Below, piece after piece: positions 1 to 10,494 of a DNA stretch of 64,000 nucleotides. The DNA is taken from assembly GCA_964036315.1 (NCBI GenBank), contig OZ038482.1, forward strand, positions 10,154,198 to 10,218,197, read 5' to 3'. The notes below the pieces were generated by a model. The model had not been told where the DNA came from. It saw only the letters and a program-made list of their open reading frames with translations, and did no database searches. The number at the start of each line of letters is the position of its first letter. The stretch's first letter is position 1. The stretch comes from Acanthosepion esculentum (Eukaryota > Mollusca > Cephalopoda > Sepiida > Sepiidae). The position numbers and the translations under genes are program-made.

Positions 1-205
1 TATTTAAGTCTGATTTCTGATTAGTTAACAAATATAAAAAAGATACATTTCACCTGTTCTCAATTACGCCCGAATCGAATCAACCTAGTTTCTGACCCGT
101 GTTAAAACACAAATTGCGCCAAGCAATTTGGAGCCTATCACGTGATTGACATTAATTATAAATTCTTGGACACATCTTCACTTTTCCTCTCTTGTTTCCC
201 TCGCA
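1..205 (+). repeat. LTR-like promoter repeat, copy 1 (cut by window edge)
   Basis: This stretch recurs at 738-960 with about 90 percent identity and more distantly at 3,300-3,490 and, inverted, at 6,870-7,130. It holds an E-box CACGTG at 139-144 and a TATAAAT box at 157-163, 12 bases apart, followed by a pyrimidine-rich tract. That layout looks like a retroelement U3/R promoter. I see no paired terminal repeats or primer binding site, so LTR is inference. Confidence 0.5.
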
Positions 206-690
206 TACAAGATGGATTAAAGCAAAGATTTAATCGTTAAACCCTGGACAGGATTTCAAATTTCACCTGCATTCACACTTCTATTCATTCAGTGAATTCA
301 GCAGGAATCACTGTCAGCAAAAATCGTCAGCCAGCAACAATTCATCTGGGGGTAATACACGTGTTCGATTTACCGTCGGCCACACAGCAATTACCTGCAT
401 TTTCTGTCAAGAATCACTTTCAGCGACCTTCCCCTGATAACACGCCAGGAATCACTTTCAGTGACCTTTCACCTGATAGCACTCAGGAAATATACACCTT
501 AGACACTTTTTTTTATTCAGATCACAGCTTATTACATATCGAAAGTGTCTCTTGTTCATTCCCAACTTTTAATCTGGGGAGGGTATTTTAGCATTCTGCT
601 TCCATTTAATTGTATTATATTATTATTAATTTCGATTAAGCGAATACTATTGGTCGAAAAAGATTTCAATGTATTTTCTATGTAATAGTT
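206..690. other. No gene; short 38-bp tandem motif
   Basis: The motif AATCACTTTCAG recurs at about 413 and 451, with a weaker copy near 305. A purine-rich GGGGAGGG sits near 576-585. The open frame at 292-591 covers these repeats and shows no domain. Confidence 0.35.
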
Positions 691-696
691 TCTTTC

Positions 697-1480
697 GACA
701 GCAAATTTGGTGCCAAAAAGTGAATCACAGAAGCTTCTATTTAAGTCTGATTTCTTATTGTTAACAAATGTAAAAAAAACCCAAAAAAAACAAAACATTT
801 CACCTGTTCTCAATTACGCCCGAACCGAATCAACCTAGTTTCTGACCCGTGTTTAAACACAAATTGCGCCAAGGAATTTGGAGCCTATCACGTGGTTCAC
901 ATTAATTATAAATAATTGGGCACATCTTCACCCTTCCTCTCTTGCCTTCTCTCACATACAAGATGTAGCTCAGTGGAGAGGTCGCGTTTGTCCCTTAGTG
1001 GAAAACGCTATGAAACGTCATGATTCGCACGCACGCACACACACGCACGCACATACGTATGAACATCTCAGAACATTCATTCTTTCAACCACAAGGACAG
1101 AAACACTTAATATAACATTGTGAGTAACAAATTGTTTAATTTTCTTACAAGTAACATCTTACTAAAGTTCTCCAAACTCACACACGTTTTAATACATCTC
1201 ACAGTTTATCAACAGAAACATTTTCCTCACTCAAAATTCCAAGGAAAAGTAGACTTCAGCATTTCAAACACAACTGAATTACTGTTTTGTACGATTATCG
1301 TTACGCATATATAAATTACATTTACCTATGCAACTTTTCTTGTTGAATGTTTTTCTTCTTGTTTTGTGGTATTTTGCGTAATATAAATTGGTTGGGCCTT
1401 TTAAAATCACTACGGCCCTCGCTGAACTTTTCGTGTGCACAGAAGTAAAAGATTAAAAAAACATACAAACTTTTACCTGA
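697..1480 (+). repeat. LTR-like promoter repeat, copy 2
   Basis: This is the longer copy of the repeat at 1-205. It starts near the shared motif AAAAAGTGAATCACAG, has CACGTG at 889-894 and TATAAATA at 907-914, and ends near the shared tail GGTATTTTGCGTAATATA at about 1,368-1,386. Copy 3 at 3,230-3,990 has the same order of landmarks, including AACGCTATGAAAC versus GACGCTATGAAAAC after the TATA box. Open frames inside are interrupted and unlike any family I know. Confidence 0.5.
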
Positions 1481-1740
1481 AGACAACTTCTAGTGGGGTA
1501 AGTAATTTTTCATAATAATTAATAATAAATAAACTTTCAATAATTTATTTAATTTTTTACGGCAAAGTTGTCGCATGTAAAACTGATTTCCTCTGACTGC
1601 ATCTTTTCATAGTAAACAGTCTTCTGATTTGAAATGTCCATAGAAATTGATATGTGTCTGATTTAAGCAGTGTTCATGGTAACTTAATTGTAAGCATGAA
1701 ACAGACTGCCACCATTCGGTGTTAACCTCAGTGTCTACTT

Positions 1741-1793
1741 TTACACACACACACACGCACACACACACACACATATATGTATATATATATTGT
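1741..1793. repeat. Compound (CA)n/(TA)n microsatellite
   Basis: About 15 CA units, one of them CG, run into a short TA tract. The sequence just before (about 1,690-1,740) resembles the microsatellite-linked repeat at 23,220-23,275 and 60,195-60,240. Confidence 0.9.
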
Positions 1794-1816
1794 GAGTATT
1801 TAGGCAACATTTTTTC

Positions 1817-2208
1817 ATTGATGCATGTTTCATTAAATAATATAGATAAGTTTTGTCTATTTATTTTAAGTAAATTCCTTTCATATTGTCTGATAAACTT
1901 AATAACATTATCATTAAACGAAGAAAGAAAAACACCATATTGATAAATGTTTTTTAATCCTATCCAAGCTTTCGGCTTACATAAGCCATTATCAAAGATG
2001 ACAATTATATTTCAATATATTAAACAATGCACGAACAAAACAATAATGATAGTCTGTTTTTGCTGCATGAAAAAAACATGTATCAATATGGGGTTTTCTT
2101 TCATCTTTCAATGATAATATTATTAAACTTATCGGACAATATGAAAGGAATTTACTTAAAATAAATAGACAAAACTTGTGTATATTATTTAATGAAACAT
2201 GCATCAAT
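1817..2208. repeat. Foldback element with 133-bp inverted arms
   Basis: The left arm (1,817-1,949) matches the reverse complement of the right arm (2,076-2,208) over its whole length with a few mismatches. The 126-bp loop is AT-rich. No transposase frame is present, so this is a non-autonomous foldback element or an inverted duplication. Confidence 0.75.
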
Positions 2209-2265
2209 ATTATATATATATATTATATACACACATATATGGGTGTGTATATAATATGTGTGTGT

Positions 2266-2340
<75 letters not shown>
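2209..2340. repeat. Compound (TA)n/(TG)n microsatellite
   Basis: Alternating TA runs with TG insertions, then (TA)n followed by (TG)n. Open frames here are low-complexity artefacts. Confidence 0.9.
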
Positions 2341-2636
2341 AAAATTAATATAACTAAAAGGTTTGTCACTTAGTTCATTGATGTTATCTTTAGCATCCAG
2401 ACTCCAAAGTTTCGTAGACGTCAGCGTGTATCAGCAATTGATTGCTTATACTTCTGGATTTTTCTTTTTTATATGCACTTATCATTGGTGCAAATCTTTT
2501 TCATAGTGTGTGTGTGCGTTCGTGGGCGTGCTCCCGTCTGTGCGGATGTACATATATATATATGTGTATGCGTATGTGTGTATGTGTATGTGTCTATACT
2601 CCCTTACTCTCATCAAACGGAAACACGTAAAAATGC

Positions 2637-2803
2637 TGGAAAACTAAATAAAAAATTAATTAAATTTTCCGTGTCTGCCATATTTAAGGAAAGATGTTTA
2701 AAAGAAATATTGCTGCCCAAATATAAGACACCCGAAGTGTTGAAACATAACGGCTATTTTTGTAGTGATGTTATAACAAACATATGTTATAATTTTTAAA
2801 TTA
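2637..2803 (+). pseudogene. Retroelement ORF fragment, PLE N-terminus-like, copy 1
   Basis: The frame encodes a lysine-rich stretch ending in KEILLPKYK, closely matched at 7,570-7,655, where the frame reads KEGLLPKYT. The shared pattern is KL-x-KK, a hydrophobic middle, a cysteine, then KEGLLPKY. This recalls the segment before the reverse transcriptase in Penelope-like ORFs, which ends in a similar C-x-N-x-x-PK motif; that assignment rests on memory. Downstream DNA (2,730-2,803) is also shared with 7,846-7,918, including GATGTTATAACA. No intact ORF remains. Confidence 0.35.
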
Positions 2804-2807
2804 AAAA

Positions 2808-2810
<3 letters not shown>

Positions 2811-2852
<42 letters not shown>
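2811..2852. repeat. (TA)n microsatellite
   Basis: About 20 TA units directly after the retroelement fragment. Confidence 0.95.
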
Positions 2853-2854
<2 letters not shown>

Positions 2855-3229
2855 GAAAATAAAAGCGGTGAGATCAATTTTTACCTTTCATGATATAAAA
2901 ATACAACCGACCGATTTCGCCCTCACTCAAGAGAGATGGAATCGGGGGAATAAATATCACAATATAAAATTTAAAAGACATATAATTTGTAATACTAAAG
3001 GTCGAACAATATTGATTGAAATAACGTCAAGCACTAACTGACACTCCCACTACAGAGGGCTGGCTATCTGAACCTGACATAAATTGTTTCTAACGCCTTC
3101 AAATGTAAAAAAGAGCGAGCACGACTCAAGATGGCGAAAGAGTCAATGCTGAAATTGATGGCACAATCTGGACTTTTTAAGAAGTGCTCCGTAATGGCAT
3201 TCCGCAAACACTTTCTTATCAATGTTGAA

Positions 3230-3990
3230 TTTTGTGCAAATCTGTGCAAATCTGTGCAAAAAGTGAATCACAGAACTTACCCAGCTTCATACATAGTTTC
3301 AGAAAATCTCAACTTCTGATTGGTCACTTAATATTTAAATCATTTTCAAATAACACGACCTAGTTATTGACCTGACGAAAAATAATTCCACCAAAATCTG
3401 TCAATGCCTTTTTCGAGCCTGTCACGTGATTACGTTGATTATAAATATCAGGCACAAATTCGTTCTTCCTCCTTTTACATTCGCCTACGAAACTGTAGCC
3501 GTAAAGGAAACTGCGTTCCGATTCCCAGTTCGGGAGGACGCTATGAAAACATATTCACACACGCACACATACACATACATACGAAATCTTCCAAACTACA
3601 TGACAAACATACGAAACTTTTCAAACTTCATTTCAAACTACGAATATTCAACTACAAGCAATGGAAGTTTAATTACAAGCATTTCGGAACATTCATCTCT
3701 TCTAAAAGTTTATTCAGCATTTTCTCAGCTTTATAATTCTTTCAACTCTCTCACAGTAAACATCTTGAGCGGCAAGTTCATTCAACTTTTGGGAGCTCGG
3801 ATAAAAAATATTTCATTAGTAAAAACTTTAATTCAGTCAAAGGGACATAATAATACCAACAAAAATAGTAACCCCTATGCTTGTACATCAATATACAAAT
3901 ATAAATATTGTTGTTTGTACAAAACCGTTTTGTGTTCCTTCTGGTATTTTGCGTTAAATATAAATTGAGAGGTCATATCAAATAACGGGC
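3230..3990 (+). repeat. LTR-like promoter repeat, copy 3
   Basis: It shares landmarks with copy 2: AAAAAGTGAATCACAG at about 3,258, CACGTG at 3,423-3,428, TATAAATA at 3,440-3,447 and the tail GGTATTTTGCGTTAAATA near 3,943. A short triplication of AATCTGTGCA lies at 3,238-3,258. The 180-codon open frame 3,426-3,968 falls wholly within the repeat and has no recognisable domain. Confidence 0.5.
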
Positions 3991-4125
3991 TTCTACAGAT
4001 CCAGACGTATTGATGACAACGTCTCACTCAATTCAACCGGATGGCTGTCTTTTTTTCATCATGAAGGGTAAAATTTGTCTTACCTTTTTTATTTCCATAA
4101 TAAAGTTCTGTACCCCAAAGAAAAT

Positions 4126-4185
4126 TATGTGTGTGTGTTTGTGTGTGCGCGCGCGCGTGCGAGAGAGAGAGAGAGAGAGAGATAT
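4126..4185. repeat. Compound (GT)n(GC)n(GA)n microsatellite
   Basis: GT units run into GCGCGCGCG and then about ten GA units. Frames on both strands are compositional artefacts. Confidence 0.9.
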
Positions 4186-4448
4186 ATCGTGAGTGTTTGT
4201 GCCTGTTTTGATTGTTTTTTTTTGCATGTCTTCTTCTATGCAACTGAAATACGCCCACTGGTTTAATTCTTACATTTTGGATATTACTGCAATAGTTGTT
4301 TTTATACAATTGAAACATTGTTTTAATTGAAAGACTTTATAAATTGGAAGTAACACTCCTGCTTGGTCAATAAATGCCGAATGTTTCCTTACACTTGTTG
4401 TGTTTCGTAAAATTCGTCTGTTCCTCAATATAGAAATTGGTCACATGA

Positions 4449-5240
4449 TGTTAGGCACTGTCGAATTAGTTATTAAAACCACGTGAATTCAGAAAAAGCT
4501 GAGCACCACCAGAGAAGAGACCGGACCTGCTCCGAAGTAACACAGAAGAAAATCTCTCCGCTGCCAACGGTACCAGTTGCCGAGGGTTTTAAAGATACAA
4601 GCTACCTAGCCCTATTGCTCCGATCAGATGGGTAAGCCCACGGTACCAGTTGCCGAGGGTTTTAAAAGTACAAGCTATCTAGCCCTATTGCCCCCACCAG
4701 ATGGGTAAGCCCACGGTACCAGTTGCCGAGGGTTTTAAAGGTACAAGATATCTAGCCCTATTGCCCCCACCAGATGGGTAAGCCCACGGTACCAGTTGCC
4801 GAGGGTTTTAAAGGTACAAGATATCTAGCCCTATTGCCCCCACCAGATGGGTAAGCCCACGGTACCAGTTGCCGAGGGTTTTAAAGGTACAAGCTATCTA
4901 GCCCTATTGAACTCCACCAGATATGTAAGTCCGTCTGACATATTCTCTCTATATAGGAAAGGACATTGTGTCTGTTAACCGTTGTATTCATGTTTAGGTG
5001 TAAATAAATATCTTTATTACATGTCGATAAAGTTGTTATAAATAATAAAAGTGGTCACCTCTTGTTTCGTTACAGTCCTCTTTGAGAGACCTTTTTTTAT
5101 TCTACTGGATTTATGAAATTACAGTGTACGCAAACCTTGTATTTTCAGTTGAATAAAAGCCTACACCTGCGTACTCTTGGCATTACAAAAGTATTCTTCT
5201 TATTCGTATCAGTCCTAACGTAAAGTAGGACTAGCACAAT
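4449..5240 (+). repeat. Possible decayed LTR enclosing a tandem array
   Basis: The segment starts TGTTAGGCAC, contains two AATAAA-type signals (near 5,004 and 5,152) and is followed at 5,243 by TTGATGACCCCAAAACG. That string resembles the TTGGTGACCCCGACG motif seen just inside many Ty3/gypsy 5-prime LTRs. No second LTR and no gag-pol is visible, so the boundaries are guesses. Confidence 0.25.
4561..4932 (+). repeat. 73-bp tandem array, five units
   Basis: The anchor CGGTACCAGTTGCC recurs at 4,568, 4,641, 4,714, 4,787 and 4,860, exactly 73 bases apart each time. Units are nearly identical. Because 73 is not a multiple of three, the array cannot be read as a protein repeat. Confidence 0.95.
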
Positions 5241-5720
5241 AAATTGATGACCCCAAAACGTGTATTACCATTACAATTACTGGTGAATGTTTCAGTCTGT
5301 CCGCGGCTTCTCAATAATGGACATTGTCATTCATCTCAATGTGGAAAACTTTTGGTGAACGTTGTAAAACTTTGTCTAATGAAATCTAAGATTCTCACAC
5401 AAGTTATCTGTTATGATCAACCCCAAACATATTTTATTACAAAATAAATTCAGTTGGAACGTAAAGTTTATTTAAAGCATGGAAACTTCCTTCAGAATAG
5501 AGAGTTCAAATTTTAAAACCATTGCACACGATGTTTTGCTAAAATTAGCGTTTCATCAATTGTCTTCCATTTTACCAAATGAGTTGATCAGCAGTTTGGA
5601 AATAAATAAGAAATCATTTATTGAACAAAGTAACTAATAATAATAAAACAAGTCATTGAAACAAAGCAAGTTCAGTCGACAATTGATTACAATTCCAGAA
5701 CAACGTAACTATAAACAATT
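5000..5720. other. No recognisable gene
   Basis: AT-rich DNA after the tandem array. Short open frames (for example 5,244-5,447) match nothing I know. Confidence 0.3.
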
Positions 5721-5724
5721 TTTT

Positions 5725-5940
5725 CTATCCTCTGCCAGCCGCTATGATGGAGAAAGTATTACCTCGAACCATCGCCAGTGAGACACGCTGCAAGAGCCAC
5801 TCCGTTTCGCGAGGCTCGTTCCTTAATCGAGACGCAATCGCACCAATCCTCCGAAGGAACGCCATCGAACCAGGGCCAATAACCCCTGAAGTCTCCACTG
5901 CCACAGGAGTAAAAATTTGGAAATTAATATTGACAAGCAA
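5725..5940 (-). pseudogene. C-terminus of a retrotransposon polymerase ORF
   Basis: The 71-codon minus-strand frame contains FTPVAVETSGV followed by a G-P-x-S-x-x-FL segment and LLQRVSLAMVRGN. This pattern is the extreme C-terminus of a widespread family of reverse-transcriptase ORFs in cnidarian and mollusc genomes (F-x-P-VAVET-x-G, then LLQR-S-A-x-RGN). Only the last 60-70 residues remain, the usual outcome for a 5-prime-truncated LINE copy. No upstream RT domain is seen at 5,940-6,860. The clade is not resolved. Confidence 0.6.
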
Positions 5941-5959
5941 GTTATATTGTTGAGTAGCC

Positions 5960-6865
5960 AGATTCGTGATGAGGATTTCGTATACTGAGAAGAATACTTA
6001 GTAATGTTGTGATCCATCTTCACGATCTCTACTTACTGTTTTAATTGTTGTTTCTATTTTACTATTTAAAATTATAATGTAAGTGGCAATCAATCGATCC
6101 CATCTATGAAAACTAAAGATCTTTTATAGTTAAAAAATCTGTCCATTTATGAACTGATTTTCCTCTATCTGTCACGACGTTGAACTCCATAATTACTGCA
6201 ATTTCAGCTTGTGGAGGTTGTGTTAATGGATGGATAAAAAATTGCTGAGTAAATGAGGCTGCGTGATGAAATTAACAATGTCCTCTCACATTAAATTTTA
6301 GTGTTCAACAAACATAGAATAAGGACAACATGAGAAACAACAGTTTTTGCACAACAAGAAATAAAATATTTATATAAACAAGAGATACAAACAACTGGAG
6401 TAAAGATGTGGTTTTAAAAAGTTCAAACGTCCTTTTATGTTTACATTGAAATGTTGTCAAAGTTCTGGTTTGATAGATTATAAGTTGTTGAATGGTCTGT
6501 ACAATATTGAGAAAGTGTGTTTTGGTATTATTGTAATTAAGAAAATGATAAACAGTTCAAGTTTGTTACTAAAAATTTGAAAAATATGTTTACGACTTAC
6601 TTTAAGGTTTAGGAATTGTTCTTTGATTTGTTTTCACTTGTTTGAAGAAAATATTCTGTAGTTGAAATAAGTGATTTGTAAACAAGCTGCGTTTATGTTA
6701 ATTGCGATAATTAACATTCAGCTTGAAAGCGTATGAAAAAGATTCGTGTATTAAGTTGAATATGGAAACTTGAGTTGATTGTTCGTGATAAAATATTGCT
6801 GTGTGAGTGAGTGTTTTTTCAGGCTGGAATCATGTTAAGGAACTTTAACATAAAGCCTGGAACTG
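5960..6865. other. No recognisable feature
   Basis: About 900 bases of AT-rich sequence without a long open frame, tandem repeat or clear inverted repeat. Confidence 0.4.
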
Positions 6866-6869
6866 TGTG

Positions 6870-7130
6870 ACAAGTTCAAAGGATTCCGATTGGCTGACTG
6901 TCGAAGATGAAAGACGTTTCATATTTTATTGCTAACTTTGGTCACGTGATAGGCTCACAGAAGCTTGATAGATTTTGACAGAATTTTTTAGTAAGGTAAA
7001 AAACTAGGTCGATGTTATTAAATATTAAGTGACCAATTAGAAGTTAAGATTTTCTGAAAATATTTATTAGGCTGAATAAGCTCTGTGATCCACTTTTTGT
7101 ACGAAAACTGATGTTGATAAAAAAGGTTGA
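6870..7130 (-). repeat. LTR-like promoter repeat, copy 4 (inverted)
   Basis: Read on the minus strand it carries the order of copy 3: AAAAAGTG, the GGTCACTTAATATTTAA segment, a CACGTGAC E-box (6,943-6,948) and a decayed TATA region. It is more diverged than the other copies. Confidence 0.45.
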
Positions 7131-7409
7131 ACCGTCCATGCACGTTAGAGCATATTTATCGGAGTTTAAGCATGGATCTGAATCATTACGAACTGAAGAG
7201 GATGATCCTACAAAGTCTATATGAACAAACTAATTAAAATTTTGAATGGGAGATCTTGTAAGATTATTAATTTTTTTACTATTGACCAGCTACACACTCT
7301 ATACACAAGCTTTATCGTTACTTGGACAATAGTATCTGGATTTCACGAATTTTATACATGATCCAATGCCAGGATACGACAATGGATGAAGGATATCTAA
7401 AGGAAATTT

Positions 7410-7469
<60 letters not shown>
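7410..7469. repeat. (TA)n microsatellite
   Basis: About 29 TA units. Confidence 0.95.
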
Positions 7470-7561
7470 GGATAAATGTATAGCCGAAAGCGCTCGGATA
7501 AAAAGAACATTCGGACAGTTTTTATATAATTTATTATCCGAAAAGAAAAAAAATTATTAGA

Positions 7562-7916
<355 letters not shown>

Positions 7917-7992
<76 letters not shown>
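7917..7992. repeat. (TA)n microsatellite
   Basis: About 37 TA units directly after the retroelement fragment. Confidence 0.95.
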
Positions 7993-7994
<2 letters not shown>

Positions 7995-8163
7995 ATAGTA
8001 TGTGTCACTCTGATTGGAATATCTATACAGAAGGGGTGGTGTGAGATTTTATCTTGGTTTCATGTGTTTCGCGTTTTATGACCAGTGATAAGTCTGTGAG
8101 ATATGGTCTTCAAAGTGGTCACTCACTTGACCAAACGGGAATAGCAAAATAAATAAATGAAAA

Positions 8164-8229
8164 CTTTCGAGAACAAGTGACAAGTAAACCAGACCAATGT
8201 CTGGTTTACTTGTCACTTGTTCTCGAAAG
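8164..8229. repeat. Perfect palindrome, 31-bp arms and 4-base loop
   Basis: Left arm 8,164-8,194 and right arm 8,199-8,229 are exact reverse complements around the loop CAAT. Outside the arms the match continues with one indel. Random AT-rich DNA would not give this; it is a recent inverted duplication or a structured element. No T-tract or gene end is nearby. Confidence 0.95.
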
Positions 8230-8639
8230 ATTTCTGAATACATGTCTATATTATTCGACGCAGTTGGGACTGTGTTGAGTTCTAGATCACCCATTAACAG
8301 GAACAGACTGTCCTTCAGGTAGTTCCGATGTTACCCTTTAGAATTGTCATTCACGTGTTATGATGTTGAAAAAAGGCGAAGAGTTAGTAGGATAAAAAGT
8401 TGGTGGGAAAAGCTGATCTGTTAGACTGGCAGAAATTGTCCCACAATCTACCCACTCCGATTGTGCAAGTGAAGTCATTAATTAAACAACTAAATACATT
8501 CGAATCAGGATTCGAGTTCTCATTTCTCACAGTAGCGTTTCTTTTCATCTTTCATTTTCTTTTCACAACAGACCATTCGCAGGTTTTGGTGCAGCTAAAT
8601 ACGATAGAGCTGGGAAATCTGTCCCGGCTTTCCCGCATC

Positions 8640-9640
8640 CAAGGCTAAAAAATTGGGTTGAAGTTAAAAAATGGCGACAAAACACGAGTAAAAAACAGCA
8701 AGATTAGAGCGGACAACCTCTCTCTTTTAGGTGCGTGCGAATAAAGAAAAAAACTCCTGCTCGGTGTGTAACAATAAAAGAAGAAAGTGTTTATTTACAT
8801 ATACAGAAAAAAAGGGTAAAGGGATAAAGACAATTAGGAGTGAAAGAAAGGGAGAAGAGAAAATGTCCTTTAAGGGAAGAGAAAATGTTCATAACAGAAA
8901 AAAAAGGCTTGCTCAAATTATTTCTCTGGGCGCCTAAAAAGTTCTTTAAGCAAGTAGAAATTTGTTAAGGTTTTGTAACACTCACAGTTCTTGCAGTTGA
9001 GTGAGTTCGTAGGTCGACGACAGAAGCCCAGTGGGCTCGTCAGAAGGAGTGGTGAAGAGATGCAGCTTTGAATTGGTCTTGAATTGTAGGCCGACGTTCG
9101 TTCTTGACAGCCCTTTAGTAGGTAGTTCTTCTTTGGTTGAAAGTGGTTCTGAATGTGAATGGATCTACCTAGCGTCGACCTCCCTGATGTTGTCTCACTG
9201 TCAAATAGGCAAAGATTCTCCAAATTTATGGAGATTTGGTAGGCTCCGATGGATCGGGACTTTTCCCTCCAAAATCGTTGTACAAATTTCCTGGCCCATA
9301 TATTGGTCAGAAAACACATTCTTAAGATAAGAATCAGGGATGTGGGAGCCGGGTTTTAAAGTAAATGAAAACAGGTTGAAGTGAACAAGCTGTGAGGTTT
9401 CCCCCCAGACTTTATGGCACCATAGAAAGAATAATGGTGGTGGAATTCCTTTTTATATTTTTCAGTTCTCTCGTTAGTCAGAAAATATATTCTTATCTCT
9501 GATAAGAATCAAGGCTTTGGGAGCCGGTTTTGAAAGTAAAAAGAAGTTGGAGTGAGGATAGAAAAATAGCGAGAATGTGAACTTGTAAAATATTGTTCTC
9601 AAATTAAATTGCGACAATAGTCACAATCCTCCATCAAAGG
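8640..9640 (-). repeat. Possible minus-strand LTR region with internal duplication
   Basis: A block ending in GGGAGCCGGGTTTTAAAG at about 9,340-9,361 recurs at about 9,520-9,537, with shared flanks (GTCAGAAAA, ATAAGAATCA). On the minus strand an AATAAA signal near 8,780 precedes a T-rich tract. The 133-codon minus frame 8,918-9,319 has no domain I recognise. LTR identity is inference. Confidence 0.25.
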
Positions 9641-9787
9641 TGGAACATTTTGCCCAGATTATGCCAAAGGTTTCGAAAGGAAACTCAATGTCAGAAGTTT
9701 ACGATAAACTCATCGGATCTTTGTGTTATAAAAACTATTTCAGGTAATGAATGATTTCATCAGTAAATAAATATCTCTATATTTCTA

Positions 9788-10138
9788 CAGGGTGTCCATA
9801 AAGTTCGTGTGCACTTTAAAACATTATAACTTTATTTGTCTTTGCGATAGAAATAATCTGTAAAAAATGTTATAAAGTTTAATGTACCTAGTTTTAAGTA
9901 TAGCTAAAATAACTAATGTGATTTCAGGCATTACTGTAAATCAGCAAATGTTTTCCGTGAACTGCAAAATCGTATTATCCTTTGTATTGCTAATGATGGA
10001 CGACATGTGGAAACTTAAATAAAACCTTAAAAATATATAGATTTACTTCTTTCTAATCCTTTTTACAAATTATTTCTATCGCAAATACAAATAAAGTTAT
10101 AAATTTTTAAAGTGCACACGAATTTTATGGACACCCTG
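9788..10138 (+). mobile_element. Tc1/mariner deletion derivative with TA flanks
   Basis: The ends are inverted repeats of about 65 bp starting CAGGGTGTCCATAAAG, and each is flanked by TA (9,786-9,787 and 10,139-10,140), the target duplicated by this superfamily. Between them, 9,953-10,018 still reads as 21 transposase codons beginning FRELQNR and ending GRHVET then stop, a typical mariner-type C-terminus. All catalytic sequence is deleted, so the copy could only have moved with enzyme made elsewhere. Confidence 0.85.
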
Positions 10139-10206
10139 TATATTAGAAACATTAAAGATACATTTTGACAGAAAATTGTTTTCATTTAAAATTTTAGAGA
10201 TTCAAT

Positions 10207-10452
10207 CTAAATCATTTTATATACAGTTTCACCATCACTAAATACAATAATATCGTTTAAATACACAAACACACCATTCCCATTAGTAAATGTTTTGTCT
10301 GTAGGGATGTAAAAAGTGATTATTTCCCCTTTGACAAATGGTTTGTTCACGAAGCATTGAAATGTTGCGACATTTTCTAACCTCAAAAGCACATAATTAT
10401 AGTCAAACAGTTCGAAAGAACAGGTTAATGTTCCCATTGTTGTTGTTATCAT
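10207..10452 (-). other. Unassigned 81-codon open frame
   Basis: The product would be mixed in composition, with short hydrophobic patches and no low-complexity bias, ending VYKMI. I recognise no family. It lies between a mariner derivative and a LINE and could be part of an unrecognised element or chance. No signal peptide, splice signals or promoter decide the matter. Confidence 0.2.
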
Positions 10453-10494
10453 AACAATATTTCAGCCATTATGTCCTTTCATCCTCATCATCAG

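Noticed and set aside
3426..3968. 180-codon open frame as a host gene
   Set aside because: It lies inside a dispersed repeat, and copy 2 of that repeat (about 900-1,400) is closed in the same frame; no domain.
4561..4932. tRNA-like cluster because the period is 73 bp
   Set aside because: The unit has no A-box/B-box order or acceptor stem; the length match is coincidence.
8918..9319. 133-codon minus-strand frame as a gene
   Set aside because: No domain, and it lies in a region with internal duplication that looks like a retroelement end.
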